NCBI GenBank assembly: GCA_017656255.1
Contig: JACDOE010000034.1
Span: forward strand, 1 to 64,000
DNA from: Bacillaceae bacterium
GTDB lineage: Bacteria; Bacillota; Bacilli; JACDOE01
Direction: 5' to 3'
Length of the DNA stretch: 64,000 bases
Shown: piece after piece, positions 62,311-64,000 of the stretch
Position numbering within the stretch: the first letter of the stretch is position 1
Layout of the letters: each line of letters starts with the position of its first letter
Notes under the pieces: model-generated
The model's database searches: none
The model's input: the letters and a program-made list of their open reading frames with translations, nothing else
What the model was told of the DNA's origin: nothing
Made by a program: the position numbers and the translations under genes

Positions 62311-63471
62311 ATGGATAGAAGAGATAATAAGTACTTTATTGCTCTTAGCGGAGCAAAAAAAAATGTAGGAGACTTTTTAATTACATATAGAGCCGTTAAT
62401 TTATTAAAAAATGTAGCTCCAGAATATGAATTCATAATTTACCCGCATTGGAAAGAGTTCGAAAACATTGAATTTGTAAATAAAAGTGAGGGTATTATCA
62501 TCTTAGGTGGTCCGGGATTTCAAATCAATATGTATCCGGGTGTGTATAAATTAGTGAAGAACCTTGAAGATATTAAGGTTCCTATTTATATATTGGGTTC
62601 AGGTTGGAAAGGTATCCCTGGGGATAAAGTAACGGAGAAATTATATAGTTTTTCAAGTTCTTCAAAAGAATTACTCAAAAAGATGGATAGTAACTATGCA
62701 GGAATGAGTTGTAGAGACTATCAGACTCAACGAGTTTTAAAGAATAATGGATATAAAAACATAACTATGACAGGTTGTCCCGCGTGGTATGACCTGGATT
62801 CAACTGGAAAAGAATTTATTGCTCCTAAAAAAATAGAAAAGATTGTCTTTACGCCTGCACAAAATGAATTATTTTCGGAGCAAAGTATTAAAGTCTTGGA
62901 ATATATAAAAGATAGGTACAAAGGAGTTGAGCTAATCGTATCCTTTCATAGAGGAATAGGAAAGGTTGATCAATACACGAATGAAATTGATGCCAGGAAC
63001 ACGCAAAAAATGGCTGATAAAGCAATAAGTATGGGTGCAAAAGTTATTGATGTGTCGTATGATGTTGGTAAATTACACCTCTATGATGATTGTCATCTTC
63101 ATATTGGTTATCGCGTTCATGCGCACATCTATTTCTTAAGTAAACGCCTCCCGAGTATATTACTCCATGAAGATGGTAGAGGAAATGGTGTATCAGAAGC
63201 ACTAAAAACGCCAGGGATAAATGCTTACCGTATCCCCAAAATGTATTCACATATATTTAATTTATTTAGAGTTAACACACTGATTGCTTCTGTTTATGGG
63301 AGATTGGGTCTGAAAATTAATGAAAGTATAATTCATGATTTGGATTGTTTGATTACTGAACTTGAAGATACCCAATACAAATGTTTTCAAAAGACTTCAC
63401 AATACATTGATGAACATTATAAAGTGATGGAAAAATTTATTAAACGTATGATATACAAAAGGGAGATGTAA
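62311..63471 (+). CDS. Polysaccharide pyruvyl transferase family protein
   Basis: A 386-residue protein of PF04230. The start FIALSGAKKNVGDFLITYRA, the IIILGGPGFQINMYPGV segment and the HIGYRVHAHIYFLSKRLPSI motif fit the CsaB/PvpA/AmsJ class. These add pyruvate ketals to sugars from phosphoenolpyruvate. SLH domains bind pyruvylated wall polymers, but a locus-specific pyruvylation of the capsule repeat is equally possible. I chose ATG 62311 because GAAAGGATG is spaced for it; ATG 62302 lies inside that ribosome site. It lies 3 bases before the cytidylyltransferase gene. Confidence 0.85.
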   Translation: MDRRDNKYFIALSGAKKNVGDFLITYRAVNLLKNVAPEYEFIIYPHWKEFENIEFVNKSEGIIILGGPGFQINMYPGVYKLVKNLEDIKVPIYILGSGWKGIPGDKVTEKLYSFSSSSKELLKKMDSNYAGMSCRDYQTQRVLKNNGYKNITMTGCPAWYDLDSTGKEFIAPKKIEKIVFTPAQNELFSEQSIKVLEYIKDRYKGVELIVSFHRGIGKVDQYTNEIDARNTQKMADKAISMGAKVIDVSYDVGKLHLYDDCHLHIGYRVHAHIYFLSKRLPSILLHEDGRGNGVSEALKTPGINAYRIPKMYSHIFNLFRVNTLIASVYGRLGLKINESIIHDLDCLITELEDTQYKCFQKTSQYIDEHYKVMEKFIKRMIYKREM

Positions 63472-63474
63472 TAA

Positions 63475-64000
63475 ATGAAGATATTGGCTGTAATACCTGC
63501 ACGAGGTGGCTCAAAAGGTATACCAAGAAAAAATGTCAGATTAATGTGTGGAAAACCTTTAATTAGTTATAGTATAATGAATGCTTTAAATAGTCAGTTT
63601 GATCTGGAAGTTGTTGTGTCAACTGATAGTGAAGAAATTGAAAGGATTGCTGTAATATACGGCGCTCAAGTGATAAACAGACCTTCCGAATTAGCCACTG
63701 ATGAAGTCACTCTAGACCCTGTTGTTCATCATGCATTGCTTGAAATGGAAAAAACACAAAAAAAAACATACGATATAGTTATAACGATGCAACCTACATC
63801 GCCATTATTAAGACCATCTACACTTGATAGTGCCATTAAATATTTTATTGATAATAATTATGACACAGTGATAAGTGGAATTAACCATCCACACTTGGCC
63901 TGGACCGAGATAGATGGGGAAATTGTTCCTATATACAAAGAACGACTCAACAGGCAATATCTTCCGAAAAATTTAATAGAAACTGGTGCGTTTTTCATTA
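63475..64000 (+). CDS. CMP-nonulosonate (acylneuraminate) cytidylyltransferase, partial
   Basis: The frame from ATG 63475 is open to the right edge of the window (175 codons seen; the family is about 230 long). It begins MKILAVIPARGGSKGIPRKN, the NeuA/PseF/LegF signature, followed by STDSEEI and TMQPTSPLLRPSTL. The enzyme activates a sialic-acid-like sugar with CTP. A ribosome site GGGAG lies 10 bases upstream. It is the first gene of a nonulosonic acid step in this operon. The sugar synthase and other genes, if present, lie beyond the edge. Confidence 0.9.
   Translation, partial: MKILAVIPARGGSKGIPRKNVRLMCGKPLISYSIMNALNSQFDLEVVVSTDSEEIERIAVIYGAQVINRPSELATDEVTLDPVVHHALLEMEKTQKKTYDIVITMQPTSPLLRPSTLDSAIKYFIDNNYDTVISGINHPHLAWTEIDGEIVPIYKERLNRQYLPKNLIETGAFFI

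Overview
The window is chromosomal DNA of an endospore-forming low-GC Gram-positive bacterium, most likely a member of the Bacillales. The evidence is A/G-rich Shine-Dalgarno sequences before nearly every gene, two Sda-type sporulation checkpoint proteins, a FadR-like TetR repressor with FadR-like boxes, S-layer-homology (SLH) surface proteins, copper-amine-oxidase-N-type surface domains, and a CpsB/CpsD/Wzz exopolysaccharide control set. No rRNA, tRNA, CRISPR array or intact insertion sequence was found.

Layout. 1-2.5 kb: a minus-strand coiled-coil gene built on 42-bp repeats that runs off the left edge, a lipoprotein and a small Cys protein. 2.6-7.9 kb: an SLH-ankyrin surface protein, a first Sda-like gene, a second coiled-coil gene with an in-frame amber codon, a VOC protein and a ComB-type phosphatase. 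8.1-17.7 kb: a LytS-type kinase/AraC-type regulator pair with an uncharacterised permease, then a complete oligopeptide-type ABC transporter with a DUF1028 protein, then a second Sda-like gene. 18-26 kb: amidohydrolase, DUF59 protein and zinc alcohol dehydrogenase (a trio known from binuclear-iron monooxygenase operons, here without the monooxygenase), a sodium:solute symporter with a tiny membrane partner, an amidase, an SDR and an M20 peptidase. 26.6-38.3 kb: a Liv-type ABC transporter continuous with enoyl-CoA hydratase, thiolase and 3-hydroxyacyl-CoA dehydrogenase, a FadR-like regulator, and a divergent acyl-CoA ligase/acyl-CoA dehydrogenase pair carrying three FadR-like palindromes. This looks like uptake plus beta-oxidation of a carboxylic acid.

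38.4-47.8 kb is cell-surface territory: secreted coiled-coil proteins, a 33-residue hydrophobic peptide, a PheC-like binding protein with an extra N-terminal domain, Wzz, a BY-kinase (CpsD), a PHP phosphatase (CpsB, which appears to start at ATT), a large SLH protein and a second, coiled-coil Wzz. From 47.8 kb to the right edge the DNA is visibly more AT-rich and holds a polysaccharide operon: PIG-L deacetylase, formyltransferase, initiating sugar-phosphate transferase, epimerase, glycosyltransferases, the three-enzyme UDP-L-FucNAc pathway (FnlABC/CapEFG type), Wzy-like polymerase, acyltransferase, Wzx flippase, pyruvyltransferase and the start of a CMP-nonulosonate synthetase. The operon probably makes a cell-surface glycan containing L-FucNAc, with length and export controlled by the Wzz/CpsD/CpsB set upstream.

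The points I would look at first are: a family of four near-identical 34-38 bp palindromes with compensating base changes, each upstream of an operon; the apparent ATT start of the CpsB gene; the two Sda-like cassettes that share a downstream terminator element; and the orphan monooxygenase-accessory trio.
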